Of a stretch of 64,000 bases of DNA, positions 17,407-26,330 are shown piece after piece. The DNA is from Actinopolymorpha alba DSM 45243. GTDB taxonomy: Bacteria > Actinomycetota > Actinomycetes > Propionibacteriales > Actinopolymorphaceae. Each line of letters begins with the position of its first letter. Positions within the stretch are counted from its first letter, which is position 1. The stretch spans positions 30,262 to 94,261 of the forward strand of contig NZ_KB892754.1 of the NCBI RefSeq assembly GCF_000373925.1, read 5' to 3'. A model generated the notes under the pieces. It saw only the letters and a program-made list of their open reading frames with translations, ran no database searches and was not told the DNA's origin. Both the position numbers and the translations under genes were made by a program.

Positions 17407-18884
17407 GTGATCGTCCGCTGTCGCGTCGAGCGTTGCTTCGCGGCCTGGGCGCGGGTGCCGCGCTCGGTGCCGCGGCGTCAGTCTCGTCCTGCAGTCTCGT
17501 CGGCAGCCCCCGGCCGGCCAGCAAGGAGAGCAGTGGCAAGGTTCGGTTGACAATCGCGATTGTTCCGGACCCGTCCGGTGCGTCGGAGTTCTACCGCCGC
17601 CAGTTCGACCGCTTCACCCAGAAGACCGGCATCACGGTCAACGTCGTGGAGAACCCCACCGAACAGCAGCTCAACGCGGTGGAGTTGATGTTCCAGCAGA
17701 ACAACCCGCCCGACGTGTTCCGCTGTCAGGGACCCGATGCACTGGACCGGTTCTCGAGCCGCGGCTGGACCGCCGCGCTCGACGAGTACGCCACCAGCAG
17801 CGGCATCCCCGCGCGGTTTCCCGAGGACGCCCTGCTGCCACGGACCTCGGGGCTGCACCGCAATGGCAAGCTCATGTCGCTGCCGCTGGTGTCTGGTCAG
17901 TGGTCGAGCGGCGGCTTCCTTGTCTACAACAAGGGGTTGCTCGCCAAGGGCGGGTTCACCCGCCCGCCGGAGACGTCGGAGGAGTACGAAGCGTACGCCC
18001 GGACCATCACCGCGAAGGGCGGGGGAAAGTTCTTCGGTGCGGCGCTGTCGAGCGCGCGACCGTCCGACGTCAACGCCCTGCAGGCGCAGGCCGGGCCGTA
18101 CTCCATCGGTTCCGGGATCGACCTGCGGACAGGGAAGGTCGCCTTCAGCGACTCCTCGCTGGTCGACCAGGTGGAGCTGATCCGCCGGATGCAGTCGGCC
18201 AAGATCTTCCAGCCTGGTTGGGAGAGCTGGGACGGCGCCCGGGTGTTCACGGAGTTCGCCAAGGAGAGGGTCGCGTTCTACATCGGAGGCGGCTGGCACG
18301 TCAACGAGATCAAGAAGCTCAATCCCTCGCTGGACTTCGGTGTCGCCACCGTGCCGATCCCGGCGAGCGGGCGCGGCAGCTACTACGGCCAGGGCTCGGC
18401 GTTCGCGCCGCTGTGGTCGATGTCGGCCAAGACCAAGCACCCTGACGAGGCGTGGAAGCTGATGGACTTCCTGGTGTCGGAGGAGTTCCAGAAGGCGTAC
18501 TTCGACATGTTCCGCACCTTCACCGCCATGGAGGGGACCTGGCGGGAGGCTCGGGATCTGTCCGGGCCAGAGAAGGGGATCATCGCCGCGTTCGACGCCT
18601 CCATCCGACGGGCACCGTCACCCTCGACCGACGGCGGGCCGGGCGTACAGCGGCTCATGGCCGACAAGAGCGCGAAGCCGGATCTCGCACACGGGGACAG
18701 CTCGTTGCTCGCGATCACCCGCAACCGGGACTTCGCACCGATGGCGAAGGAACTCGACGTCAAGCTCGACGCGTTCCTCGAGCAGGACATCGCGAAGATC
18801 AGCGCCACCGAGCTGAAGGTGTCGCGGGCGGATCTCACCTATTCCGACTGGGATCCGCTCCAGAACTGGAAGCCGGCCGCGTGA
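17403..18884 (+). CDS. ABC transporter substrate-binding lipoprotein, family 1 (sugar type)
   Basis: 493 residues. Twin-arginine-like lipoprotein signal (SRRALLRGLGAG, lipobox VSSC near residue 31), then a family-1 solute-binding fold (VRLTIAIVPDPSGASEFY, PPDVFRCQGPDALDRF, GFLVYNKGLLAKGG, ERVAFYIGGGWHVNEIKK). GTG 17403 overlaps the preceding stop, with AGGAAG upstream. It would capture an oligosaccharide or sugar acid for the two permeases that follow. No ATPase gene is present in the cluster; actinobacterial sugar importers commonly share the MsiK ATPase encoded elsewhere. Confidence 0.88.
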   Translation: MSDRPLSRRALLRGLGAGAALGAAASVSSCSLVGSPRPASKESSGKVRLTIAIVPDPSGASEFYRRQFDRFTQKTGITVNVVENPTEQQLNAVELMFQQNNPPDVFRCQGPDALDRFSSRGWTAALDEYATSSGIPARFPEDALLPRTSGLHRNGKLMSLPLVSGQWSSGGFLVYNKGLLAKGGFTRPPETSEEYEAYARTITAKGGGKFFGAALSSARPSDVNALQAQAGPYSIGSGIDLRTGKVAFSDSSLVDQVELIRRMQSAKIFQPGWESWDGARVFTEFAKERVAFYIGGGWHVNEIKKLNPSLDFGVATVPIPASGRGSYYGQGSAFAPLWSMSAKTKHPDEAWKLMDFLVSEEFQKAYFDMFRTFTAMEGTWREARDLSGPEKGIIAAFDASIRRAPSPSTDGGPGVQRLMADKSAKPDLAHGDSSLLAITRNRDFAPMAKELDVKLDAFLEQDIAKISATELKVSRADLTYSDWDPLQNWKPAA

Positions 18885-19804
18885 CTGCCCGACACACGTT
18901 GGCGGCGCGGATCGCGAAACACCGGTGGCACTACCTGTTCCTCACCCCGATGGTGGTGCTGTTCGTAGGATTCACGGCCTGGCCGATGCTGGCGAGCTGG
19001 TGGTACGCCTTCTTCGACTGGGACGGTCTCGGCCCACCGACCTCCTGGGTGGGCCTGGCCAACTTCTCCGAGGTGTTGGGCAGCCCGGCGTTCTGGAACG
19101 CGTTCAAGAACTCCTTTCTGTTCTCCCTGGTGGCGGTCGGTGTCCAGATGCCGTTGACGCTGCTGTTCGCGATCCTGCTGAACAACCCCCGCCTGCGGGG
19201 GCGCAATCTCTACCGGCTGTTCCTGTTCCTGCCCGTCGTGACGACCACCGCGGTCGTCGGCATCGTCTTCGCGGTGATGCTCGACCCCGCGGGGGGCTTC
19301 GTCAACGAGATCCTGACAGGGGTTGGGCTGTTGCCCGAGCCGGTCAACTTCCTCGGCTCTGACCGGACGGCATTGGCCACCGTGCTCGTCATCGACCTGT
19401 GGAAGGGGTTCGGGATCACCTTGATCTACTGGTTGGCGGCCCTGCAGACGATTCCACCCGACGTCTACGAAGCGGCGAAGGTGGACGGTGCGACGGCACG
19501 TCAGGTGCTCAGGCACATCACCGTGCCGATGCTGGTGCCGATCGCGACGGTCATCCTGCTGCTGACCTTCCAGTCGAGCATGAACCCGTTCGACCTCATC
19601 CAGGCGACCACCAAGGGTGGACCCAACTACGCGACGGACGTGGTGGCGACCTACATCTACCGGTACGCGTTCGACCCCCAGATGGCGGCGCCGCGGTACG
19701 GCTTCGCGTGTGCGGCGGGTGTGGTTTTCGGGATGTGCACGCTGTTGTTGACCCTGCTCCAGGCACCGCTGCTGCGACGCCGTTACCTCAAGGCGAGTGG
19801 GTGA
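18881..19804 (+). CDS. ABC sugar transporter permease (MalF type)
   Basis: 307 residues, six membrane helices. The cytoplasmic EAA loop YEAAKVDGATARQVLRHITVP (about residue 205-225), which docks the ATPase, is complete. GTG 18881 lies in a GTGA overlap with the binding-protein gene, so translation is coupled. Confidence 0.9.
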   Translation: MTARHTLAARIAKHRWHYLFLTPMVVLFVGFTAWPMLASWWYAFFDWDGLGPPTSWVGLANFSEVLGSPAFWNAFKNSFLFSLVAVGVQMPLTLLFAILLNNPRLRGRNLYRLFLFLPVVTTTAVVGIVFAVMLDPAGGFVNEILTGVGLLPEPVNFLGSDRTALATVLVIDLWKGFGITLIYWLAALQTIPPDVYEAAKVDGATARQVLRHITVPMLVPIATVILLLTFQSSMNPFDLIQATTKGGPNYATDVVATYIYRYAFDPQMAAPRYGFACAAGVVFGMCTLLLTLLQAPLLRRRYLKASG

Positions 19805-20630
19805 GCCGGTGCGTTATCGCCTTCAACTGTGGCACGCGTTCCTGGTGCCGTTCGCGTTGATGTGGATCTATCCGTTCGTGTGGGTCGTGTCGAGCGCGTT
19901 CAAGTCACAGCGGGAGATGTTGCTCGGCGGTCTGTCGGTGTGGCCGGCCGAACCCACCTTCGACAACTTCGTCCGTGCCTGGCAGGTCGCGAACTTCGGT
20001 GAGTACACCCTGAACACCGTGGTCTTCTCGGCTGCGGTCGTCACGGTGGTGGTGTTCGTCTCCGCGACCGCGGGATACGCCCTCGGGCGTGGCCAGATGC
20101 CAGGGAAGAAGATCGTGGTCGGCGTGCTGATCGCGACGATGTTCATCCCGCACGGATACACGATCATCCCGGTCTTCAAGCTGGTCGACGAACTCGGCCT
20201 GAACAACGGTCTCATCGGCGCGGTGCTGGCGGCAGCCGGACCGGCGCACGTCGTACAGATCCTGTTGTTCATGGGCTATTTCTCCAGCCTGCCGCAGGAG
20301 TTGGAGGACGCGGCGCGGATCGACGGTGCGGGTTACGTCCGCATCTTCTGGCAGGTGATGTTGCCACTGGCGAAGCCGATCATCGGAACGGTCACGTTGT
20401 TCACGTTCATCTCGGCATGGAACGCGTTCATGGTGCCGTTGGTCTTCACCTTGGGCCGGCCGGACCTGCGCACGCTCGGCGTGGGGATGTACAGCTTCTT
20501 CGGGCAGTACACCGCCGACTGGACCGGCCTGGCCGCGGCGGCGTGCATCAGCCTGCTGCCGATCGTGACGGTGTTCCTGTGCCTGCAACGCACGTTCGTC
20601 GAAGGCATCGCCGGCGCGGTCAAGTCCTGA
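19797..20630 (+). CDS. ABC sugar transporter permease (MalG type)
   Basis: 277 residues, six membrane helices with the EAA loop EDAARIDGAGYVRIFWQVMLP (about residue 178-198). GTG 19797 overlaps the preceding gene by 8 nt; GTG 19809 is an alternative start that would remove four residues. Forms the membrane pore with the MalF-type subunit. Confidence 0.9.
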   Translation: MGEPVRYRLQLWHAFLVPFALMWIYPFVWVVSSAFKSQREMLLGGLSVWPAEPTFDNFVRAWQVANFGEYTLNTVVFSAAVVTVVVFVSATAGYALGRGQMPGKKIVVGVLIATMFIPHGYTIIPVFKLVDELGLNNGLIGAVLAAAGPAHVVQILLFMGYFSSLPQELEDAARIDGAGYVRIFWQVMLPLAKPIIGTVTLFTFISAWNAFMVPLVFTLGRPDLRTLGVGMYSFFGQYTADWTGLAAAACISLLPIVTVFLCLQRTFVEGIAGAVKS

Positions 20631-20669
20631 CCGGGCCGGGATGGCTCCCACACCAGACGAGGAAACGAA

Positions 20670-21845
20670 GTGAAACCAGTCGTCATCCGCTCCGTCGAAA
20701 CCTTCGCGCTGCAGTCGACCGCGGCCGGCGCACCCCTCACGGAGGCCACGGCCTACGTGGTCGCGGCGAACCGCCCGACGATCTACGCCGCCGGGCGGGA
20801 AACGTTGCTGGTGCGCCTCACCAGCGAGGACGGTCAGGTCGGGTGGGGCGAGGCGCTCGCACCGGTCGCGCCCCGCGTACCCGCGGCGATTGTGGTGGAC
20901 CTGCTCGCGCCGGCCCTGATCGGCGCCAACGCGGCGGACGTCCGGCCGTTGCGGCACCGGCTTGGCGAGCTGATGCGTGAACGCGGGCATCTGCTCGGGC
21001 ACCAGGCCGACGCCCTCGCGGCGGTCGACATCGCTGTGTGGGACCTGCTCGGGCAGACGGTGGGGCTTCCGGTCGCGACCCTGCTGGGCGGGGCGTACCA
21101 GCGGGAGATCCCTACGTACGTCACGAGCGTGGGCGGCGCGACCGACGCCGAACGCGCCGCGTCCGCCCGCACGCTCTGGGACGGCGGTGCTCGACGTTTC
21201 AAGCTTCACCTGGGCAACGGTGTCCGCGCCGACCTCGCGAGCTACGACGCGGTGGCGGCGGCCGTACCCGACGCGCGGATCGCGGTCGACGTGCACGGGG
21301 TGTACGACGGACCCGAGGCGATCCGGCTCGGCCGGGGCCTCCAGGCAAGGGAGGCGTGGTTCCTCGAATCCGCTCTGACGCCGGAGAATCTCCGTGGTCA
21401 CGCGGAACTCGCGGCCGCGCTGGATCTCCCCATCGCTGGTGGTGAGGCGTTCCGGAACCGCTACGAGGTGGCGGAATGGCTCGCCGCGGGTGCGCTCGAC
21501 TTCGTCCAGCCGGACATCGGGCGTACCGGAATCACCGAGGGAGACGCGATCGCCACCCTCGCCAGCGCGGCGTACCGCCCGATCCTTCCCCACCACTCGG
21601 CGGCCCTGGGGGTGGCGCTGGCGGCCGGGCTGCACGTCGCGGCGGCGGCCGAGAACTGCCCGGTGTTCGAATACTCGCCCGCTACTCTGGCGGCGGCGAA
21701 CACCCTGCTCAGCCAGCCGATCACGGGAGAGCCCGATCGGCTGGCGCTGCCCGAGGGACCAGGGCTGGGTGTGCTCGTCGACGAAGAGAAGGTGCGGGCA
21801 CTCGCGACTGACGTCCAGGAGAGGTCCGGAGGTCAGCGAAAGTAG
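20670..21845 (+). CDS. Mandelate racemase/muconate-lactonizing (enolase superfamily) enzyme
   Basis: 391 residues. N-terminal capping domain (~5-125) and (beta/alpha)7 barrel. Mg2+ ligands: Asp near 206 (AVDVHGVYD), Glu near 232 (FLESAL), Glu near 258 (AGGEAF). Acid/base residues: Lys-x-His near 178 (FKLHLG) on one face, LPHHS near 306 on the other. Enolase-superfamily members with this layout usually dehydrate sugar acids or epimerise/racemise. GTG 20670 with GAGGAAA upstream. A paralogue is encoded at 24375-25541 on the other strand, and the sugar importer is immediately upstream, so a sugar-acid substrate is the best guess. Confidence 0.85.
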   Translation: MKPVVIRSVETFALQSTAAGAPLTEATAYVVAANRPTIYAAGRETLLVRLTSEDGQVGWGEALAPVAPRVPAAIVVDLLAPALIGANAADVRPLRHRLGELMRERGHLLGHQADALAAVDIAVWDLLGQTVGLPVATLLGGAYQREIPTYVTSVGGATDAERAASARTLWDGGARRFKLHLGNGVRADLASYDAVAAAVPDARIAVDVHGVYDGPEAIRLGRGLQAREAWFLESALTPENLRGHAELAAALDLPIAGGEAFRNRYEVAEWLAAGALDFVQPDIGRTGITEGDAIATLASAAYRPILPHHSAALGVALAAGLHVAAAAENCPVFEYSPATLAAANTLLSQPITGEPDRLALPEGPGLGVLVDEEKVRALATDVQERSGGQRK

Positions 21846-21921
21846 AGTGCGGACGAGGCCAACCTGGACGAGGTCATCCCGTCGAGGTGTGCCGTCCCAT
21901 TGGTGGAGCGGAGGAAGTCTG

Positions 21922-22734
21922 ATGGTTCGAGCCGCGGGCAGGGAACGCGAGCCCGGCGGTACGCAGAGCATCGAGCGTGCCCTGTCACTGCTCGACGCGT
22001 TCACCGCCGAACACCCCGAGCGACGGGTGTCTGAGTTGGTGGAGGTGTCCGGCCTGGGACAGTCGACGGTGTCCCGCCTGGTTGGTGCCCTCGAAACGCT
22101 CGGCTTCCTCGCCCATGACGCCCGCTCCGGCCTGTATCGCATCGGCCCGCGGGTCGTCGGGCTGTCGTCGCTGGCACTGAACCAGTCGCAGGTCTTCCGC
22201 CAGGCCCGGCAGGTCGCGCAGGACCTGGCCGCCGACCTCAGCCTCGGGGTCAATGTCGCTGAGCGCGCCGGATCGCGGTTGTTCTACCTCTGCCACTTCG
22301 AGGGCCGGTTGGCGCCGCGGTCCTTCACCATGGTGGGCCAGGGCGGGCCGTTGCACGCCACGGGGCTGGGCAAGGCGTTGCTGAGCGAGCTTCCCGAGGA
22401 CGAGGTCGCCGCCCTGGTGGGCAGGACGTTCCCGACGTACACACCGAAAACGTTGGCGAAGCTTTCTGATCTACTCAAGGCGCTCGCGGAGGTGCGCAGC
22501 CGCGGCTTCGCCACCGAGGTGGAGGAGCTGGCCTTCGGCCGGGCCTGCGTGGCGGCGCCGATCCGCGACCGCTCCGGTCGGATCGTCGCCGCGCTGTCGG
22601 TCTCGGGGCCGCTGTCGGCACTCGACCTGCCCAACCGGCAGGCGCTGCTGGCCACCAAGGTGATCGAGCAGGCCGACCAGATCTCGACCGCGCTCGGTCA
22701 CAGCGGTGTCAGTCTGGCTGTTCAGCGGATGTGA
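21922..22734 (+). CDS. IclR-family transcriptional regulator
   Basis: 270 residues. Winged helix at about 15-75 (SIERALSLLDAF, VSELVEVSGLGQSTVSRLVGAL) and an IclR effector domain at ~90-260 (GPLHATGLGKALLS, GFATEVEELAFGRACVAAPI). GAGGAAG precedes ATG 21922. It closes the plus-strand operon and probably regulates it in response to a sugar acid; a candidate site is the palindrome at 13359-13376. Its last 26 bp overlap the end of the convergent SDR gene. Confidence 0.9.
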   Translation: MVRAAGREREPGGTQSIERALSLLDAFTAEHPERRVSELVEVSGLGQSTVSRLVGALETLGFLAHDARSGLYRIGPRVVGLSSLALNQSQVFRQARQVAQDLAADLSLGVNVAERAGSRLFYLCHFEGRLAPRSFTMVGQGGPLHATGLGKALLSELPEDEVAALVGRTFPTYTPKTLAKLSDLLKALAEVRSRGFATEVEELAFGRACVAAPIRDRSGRIVAALSVSGPLSALDLPNRQALLATKVIEQADQISTALGHSGVSLAVQRM

Positions 22735-23476
22735 TCTCTCCGACCAGTTCCTCGGACACCCGTTCGTACAGATCGAGACGGGCGTACGTCGATGCCGACA
22801 ACGCGGTCAGGCCCGCATCGACCGGCACGGTGAGCCCGGTGATCGCGCTCGCCTCTGGGGAGGCGAGGAAGTAGACGGCGTTCGCCACCTCCTCGGGACG
22901 GACGGGCCGACCGACCGGTTGCGTACGCTGCCCGGGCGCGTTCGATGCCGGCGGGCCCGGAAGCACCAACCCGGGGGCGACGGCGTTCACCCGGATGCCG
23001 CTGGCCGCGTAGTCGACGGCCATCGCACGGACCAGCGCCTCGACGGCCCCCTTCGCGGCGACGTACGCCGCCATCCAGGGTGCGGGCCGGGTCGCGTTGA
23101 CGGAGGAGACGGCGATGATCGCCGCACCCCTCCGCATCCGCGGCAGGGCTTCGCGGGCGGTGTAGAAGACCGTGTCGAGGCAGCCGTCGAACGCGCGTCG
23201 CCAGTCGTGGTCGCTGGTGCGGTGGAGTGGCCCTCGAGGTTGCTGGCCGGCCGCGCAGACGAGGATGTCGATGCCATCGAGGAGCTCAACGGTCGTACGA
23301 ACGGCATCGGCGGCGCCCGCTGGCGTGGAGCAGTCCGCGACGAGGTCGGCGGCGAGCACAGGGTCGTCCGCGGCCTGGAGCGAGGCACCCACCACCTCGG
23401 CACCGCCCGTGTGGAAGCGGGCCGCGATCGCCCGCCCGATCGGCGTGGAGGCGCCGATCAGCAGGACCCGCGTCAT
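22709..23476 (-). CDS. Short-chain dehydrogenase/reductase
   Basis: 255 residues, Rossmann fold. The nucleotide loop is GASTPIGRA, a variant of TGxxxGIG; catalytic Ser124/125, Tyr138 and Lys142 (AAYVAAK) are present, and VCAAG stands for NNAG. ATG 23476 overlaps the stop of the DapA-family gene (ATGA); upstream in-frame codons would extend into that gene. Likely oxidises or reduces an intermediate of the same pathway as the enolase and aldolase genes upstream. Confidence 0.88.
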   Translation of the reverse strand: MTRVLLIGASTPIGRAIAARFHTGGAEVVGASLQAADDPVLAADLVADCSTPAGAADAVRTTVELLDGIDILVCAAGQQPRGPLHRTSDHDWRRAFDGCLDTVFYTAREALPRMRRGAAIIAVSSVNATRPAPWMAAYVAAKGAVEALVRAMAVDYAASGIRVNAVAPGLVLPGPPASNAPGQRTQPVGRPVRPEEVANAVYFLASPEASAITGLTVPVDAGLTALSASTYARLDLYERVSEELVGEITSAEQPD

Positions 23477-24375
23477 CGCGCGGAATCCCACGTGGGCAGG
23501 GGATTCATCGACCAGATCAGGTCGAGCGCCGCGAGGCTGCCGGCATCGAGGGGAGCGGCCGGCGGCCGGACAAAGGGGTGGCTCAGGATGCCTCGGCGGA
23601 CGAGTACGTGCTTGTGGACCGCGTGCGCGATGCCGGGCTGGAGGCCGAACCGGACCAGCGGCAGGAGAGCGTTGAACTTCTGGTGTGCGGCGACGTGCTC
23701 ACCGGCCGCCCAGACCTGGAGGATGTCCGCGAGTGCGTCGGTGAACTCACACGCCGGCATCGTTCCGACCGCACCTCGGGCGTACTCCTCCAACACGAAG
23801 AAGGCATTCTGGCCGCCGAAGACCGGCCAGCCACCACCCGTGGCGGCAACCACCGCCCCGACCTTGGGAGCGGTGGGCTGGGCCTCGACCTTCACCGAGT
23901 CGACGCCGGGGAGCTTGCTCAGCTCCACCAACACCGACACCGGCATGCTCACTCCGGTCGCGGCCGCGGCGTCCTGCACCATCACGGGCAGGCCGGCGCG
24001 CTCGGCCACCGTGCCGTAGAAGTCCACGAGGGCGGAGCCGGCCGGCTTGGTGAGGAAGGGCGGTAGCACCATCAGCGCGTCGGCTCCACTGTCGGCCGCC
24101 TCGTTCGCCTGCTCGACCGCGGTGTGGGTGCTGGTGGCGTTGACGCCCGCCACCACGGGAATGCCCGGCCCGGCGATGTCACGTACGTCGGCGAGGATCA
24201 CCGCCTTCTCGGCCGCGGTCAGAGCGAAACCCTCACTGGCCAGACCGAAGACCGCAAGGCCATCAGCGCCAGCGGCGAGCTGGAATTCGACCAGCCAGCG
24301 TAGCGACGCGCGATCGAGGGTGCCGTCGGCGTCGAAAGGCGTGGCGAGGACAGGTATCAACCCGGCGAGCCGCAT
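23473..24375 (-). CDS. DapA/N-acetylneuraminate-lyase family aldolase or dehydratase
   Basis: 300 residues, class I (beta/alpha)8. Schiff-base Lys162 (DSVKVEA) and FGLASEGFALT (the phosphate/carboxylate loop, GTTGE in DapA) are present. The catalytic Tyr-Asn of DapA (residue 133) is replaced by VQDAA (133-137), so dihydrodipicolinate synthase activity is unlikely; related QDA-type enzymes act on keto-deoxy sugar acids. Its ATG overlaps the enolase stop (TGATG), and its stop overlaps the SDR start: one translationally coupled three-gene unit that fits dehydration, aldol cleavage and oxidoreduction of a sugar acid. Confidence 0.85.
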   Translation of the reverse strand: MRLAGLIPVLATPFDADGTLDRASLRWLVEFQLAAGADGLAVFGLASEGFALTAAEKAVILADVRDIAGPGIPVVAGVNATSTHTAVEQANEAADSGADALMVLPPFLTKPAGSALVDFYGTVAERAGLPVMVQDAAAATGVSMPVSVLVELSKLPGVDSVKVEAQPTAPKVGAVVAATGGGWPVFGGQNAFFVLEEYARGAVGTMPACEFTDALADILQVWAAGEHVAAHQKFNALLPLVRFGLQPGIAHAVHKHVLVRRGILSHPFVRPPAAPLDAGSLAALDLIWSMNPLPTWDSAR

Positions 24376-25541
24376 CAGGCCTCCCCTTCAGTGCTGGACT
24401 CGGCGAGGCGGGCGACTGCCTGCTCGTCCACGTCGATGCCGAGCCCGGGCGCGTCGGGCACCGGAAAGCCTTCCGCGCCACCGGGAACCGGCTTGGTGAG
24501 GATCCGCTGGCCGACCTGGGTTGAGACCGGTTGGTACTCGAAGAGCAGAAGATTGCCCGCGGCCGCCGACAGGTGGAGCCCGGCGGCGAGTGCGACGGCG
24601 AATCCGACCGAATGGTGAGGTGCCACCGGTAGGTGGTGCGCGCTGGCCAGCTCCGCGATCGCCAGGCCTTCGGTCAGTCCCGTCCGCGCCACGTCGGGTT
24701 GGAGGATGCCGGCCGCCCGACCCGCGAGCCACGGTGTCGTTTCGTAGCGATGCCGGAGCGTTTCGCCAACCGCGATGGGAATCTCCGACCTGCCGCACAG
24801 CTCGGCATGACCCGCCAGATCCTCGGGAGCCAGGGGTGCTTCGAGGAAGACCACCTCCCGGGCCGCGAGTTCACGGGCCAGCCGGATGGCCTGGGGCAGG
24901 GAGTACGCCCAGTGCGCGTCGACGGCGAACCGTACCTCCGGTGCGGCCGTCCGGACCGCGTCGAGGGTTGCCAGGTCGGACTCAAGGCCGCGACCCAGAT
25001 GCAGTTTGATGGTTCGTACGCCGTGTCGTTGCCAGGTGGCGGCCTGCTCCGCCCGGCCGGCATCATCGGGCGCGGTGAGTCCAGACACGTAAGTCGGTAT
25101 CCAGTCGTGGAACGCTCCTCCGAGCAGGGCATGGACGGGCAGGCCCGCGAGCTTGCCGGCCAGGTCCCACAGTGCGATGTCGACGGCGGCGATCGCGTCG
25201 GCCTGGTACCCACCGAGATGGCCGCGTTCCCGCATCAGGTCCCGGAGTTTCGCCACGAGCGGTCGTATCCGGGACGGATCGGCGCCGACCAGGACGGGCG
25301 CGAGCAGGCGGCGCACGATCTCGGCGGGTACCTCAGGCGCCACTGGGCTCAGGGCCTCACCCCAGCCCGTGGTGCCGTCGTCGGCGGTCAGGCGTACCAG
25401 CAGGGTTTCGAAGCGGCGGGAGTAGATGCTGCGCCACGGGGCGCGGACCTGGTATCCGGTGTCCGGGCTGCCAACCTCTCCGAGATAGGGCTCGTCGTGG
25501 GCCACCTTGAGAACGAAGCAGTCGACAGCGACGATCGACAT
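24375..25541 (-). CDS. Mandelate racemase/muconate-lactonizing (enolase superfamily) enzyme, second copy
   Basis: 388 residues. Same architecture as the product of 20670-21845: IKLHLG (Lys-x-His), metal ligands in AVDAHW, FLEAPL and AVGETL, and APHHS on the opposite face. The two share the distinctive 'RF/RETLLVRLT..DG..GWGEALsPVAP' N-terminal block, so they are paralogues. ATG 25541 has GGAAGG upstream; in-frame codons to 25643 are judged too far. First gene of the enolase-aldolase-SDR unit, with its own AT-rich control region at 25560-25610. Confidence 0.85.
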   Translation of the reverse strand: MSIVAVDCFVLKVAHDEPYLGEVGSPDTGYQVRAPWRSIYSRRFETLLVRLTADDGTTGWGEALSPVAPEVPAEIVRRLLAPVLVGADPSRIRPLVAKLRDLMRERGHLGGYQADAIAAVDIALWDLAGKLAGLPVHALLGGAFHDWIPTYVSGLTAPDDAGRAEQAATWQRHGVRTIKLHLGRGLESDLATLDAVRTAAPEVRFAVDAHWAYSLPQAIRLARELAAREVVFLEAPLAPEDLAGHAELCGRSEIPIAVGETLRHRYETTPWLAGRAAGILQPDVARTGLTEGLAIAELASAHHLPVAPHHSVGFAVALAAGLHLSAAAGNLLLFEYQPVSTQVGQRILTKPVPGGAEGFPVPDAPGLGIDVDEQAVARLAESSTEGEA

Positions 25542-25590
25542 CCACTGGCCTTCCCTAGAGGACAGATCCACAATGCAGCGTTGGAACTCA

Positions 25591-25603
25591 CTATATAGAT
25601 CTA
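25591..25603. promoter_or_regulatory. Overlapping palindromes upstream of the enolase-aldolase-SDR unit
   Basis: CTATATAG (25591-25598) overlaps TAGATCTA (25596-25603) in an AT-rich patch of an otherwise GC-rich 130-bp gap. A promoter/operator for the enolase gene is likely; the GntR encoded next door is the obvious candidate binder. Confidence 0.4.
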
Positions 25604-25670
25604 CCGTGTCGTCGCGTGGGCCGATGATGGCCACGCTCGCCACACCTGCATTGTCGAAACTGTCGCCGGC

Positions 25671-26330
25671 TCAGCCGTGCTGGCTGTCGCTGGCCCAGGC
25701 ACCCCGGACGTGCCCGATGTGCCGCCGGATCAGGGCTTCCACAACGGCTGGGTCGTCACCAGCCAGGAGGTCCAGCAGTTGGGCGTGCTCGCGGGCGGAC
25801 GCGTTGAGGGATTCATCGCTCAACGTGGACAGGCCGAACAACCGGGACCGGGCGCGCATGTCGGCTACGACGTTCAGCAGTCGGGTGTTCCCGGCGCGGC
25901 CCAGCAGACCCAGGTGGAAGCGGTGGTCGGCTTCGATGTAGGCGATCAGGTCGCGGGCCCTCGCCGCACGCTCGATCTCGGCCGCGAGCACCCGCAAAGA
26001 TGACAGCACCTCAGCATCAAGGCGGCCGGTCAACCTGGTCACCGCGGGGACCTCGAGGTAGGACCGCACCTCGGTGATCTCGTCGAGGTCCCGTTCTGAA
26101 AGTTCGGTGACCCGGAAGCCCTTGTTACGCACCATCTCGACCAGGCCGCCCTTGGCGAGCTCGAGCATCGCTTCGCGCACCGGCGTGGCCGAGACACCGA
26201 ACTTCTGGGCGAGCGCCGGGGCGGAGTAGATCATGCCGGGCTCCATCTCCCCGGTGATAAGCGCGGCGCGCAGCGCCTCGGTGATCTGCTCGCGGAGGTT
26301 GGGCCGCTCGCCCAGGCCGGACAACGTCAC
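25671..26330 (-). CDS. GntR-family (FCD/FadR subfamily) regulator
   Basis: 219 residues from GTG 26330. Winged helix at ~10-75 (NLREQITEALRAALITGEMEPG, FGVSATPVREAMLELAKGG) and an FCD helical effector domain at ~80-215 with the metal-coordinating Asp/His set (EADHRFHLGLL, HAQLLDLLAGDD, HIGHVRG). The GTG is chosen because it sits in a GTGA overlap with the gamma-glutamyltransferase stop; ATG 26384 is an alternative that adds 18 residues. It likely senses a carboxylate substrate of this locus and controls the enolase unit downstream. Confidence 0.85.
   Translation of the reverse strand: MTLSGLGERPNLREQITEALRAALITGEMEPGMIYSAPALAQKFGVSATPVREAMLELAKGGLVEMVRNKGFRVTELSERDLDEITEVRSYLEVPAVTRLTGRLDAEVLSSLRVLAAEIERAARARDLIAYIEADHRFHLGLLGRAGNTRLLNVVADMRARSRLFGLSTLSDESLNASAREHAQLLDLLAGDDPAVVEALIRRHIGHVRGAWASDSQHG

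Noticed and set aside
19905..22253. 782-codon minus-strand frame over permease, enolase and IclR genes
   Set aside because: Crosses several well-recognised genes antisense; length is an effect of high GC.
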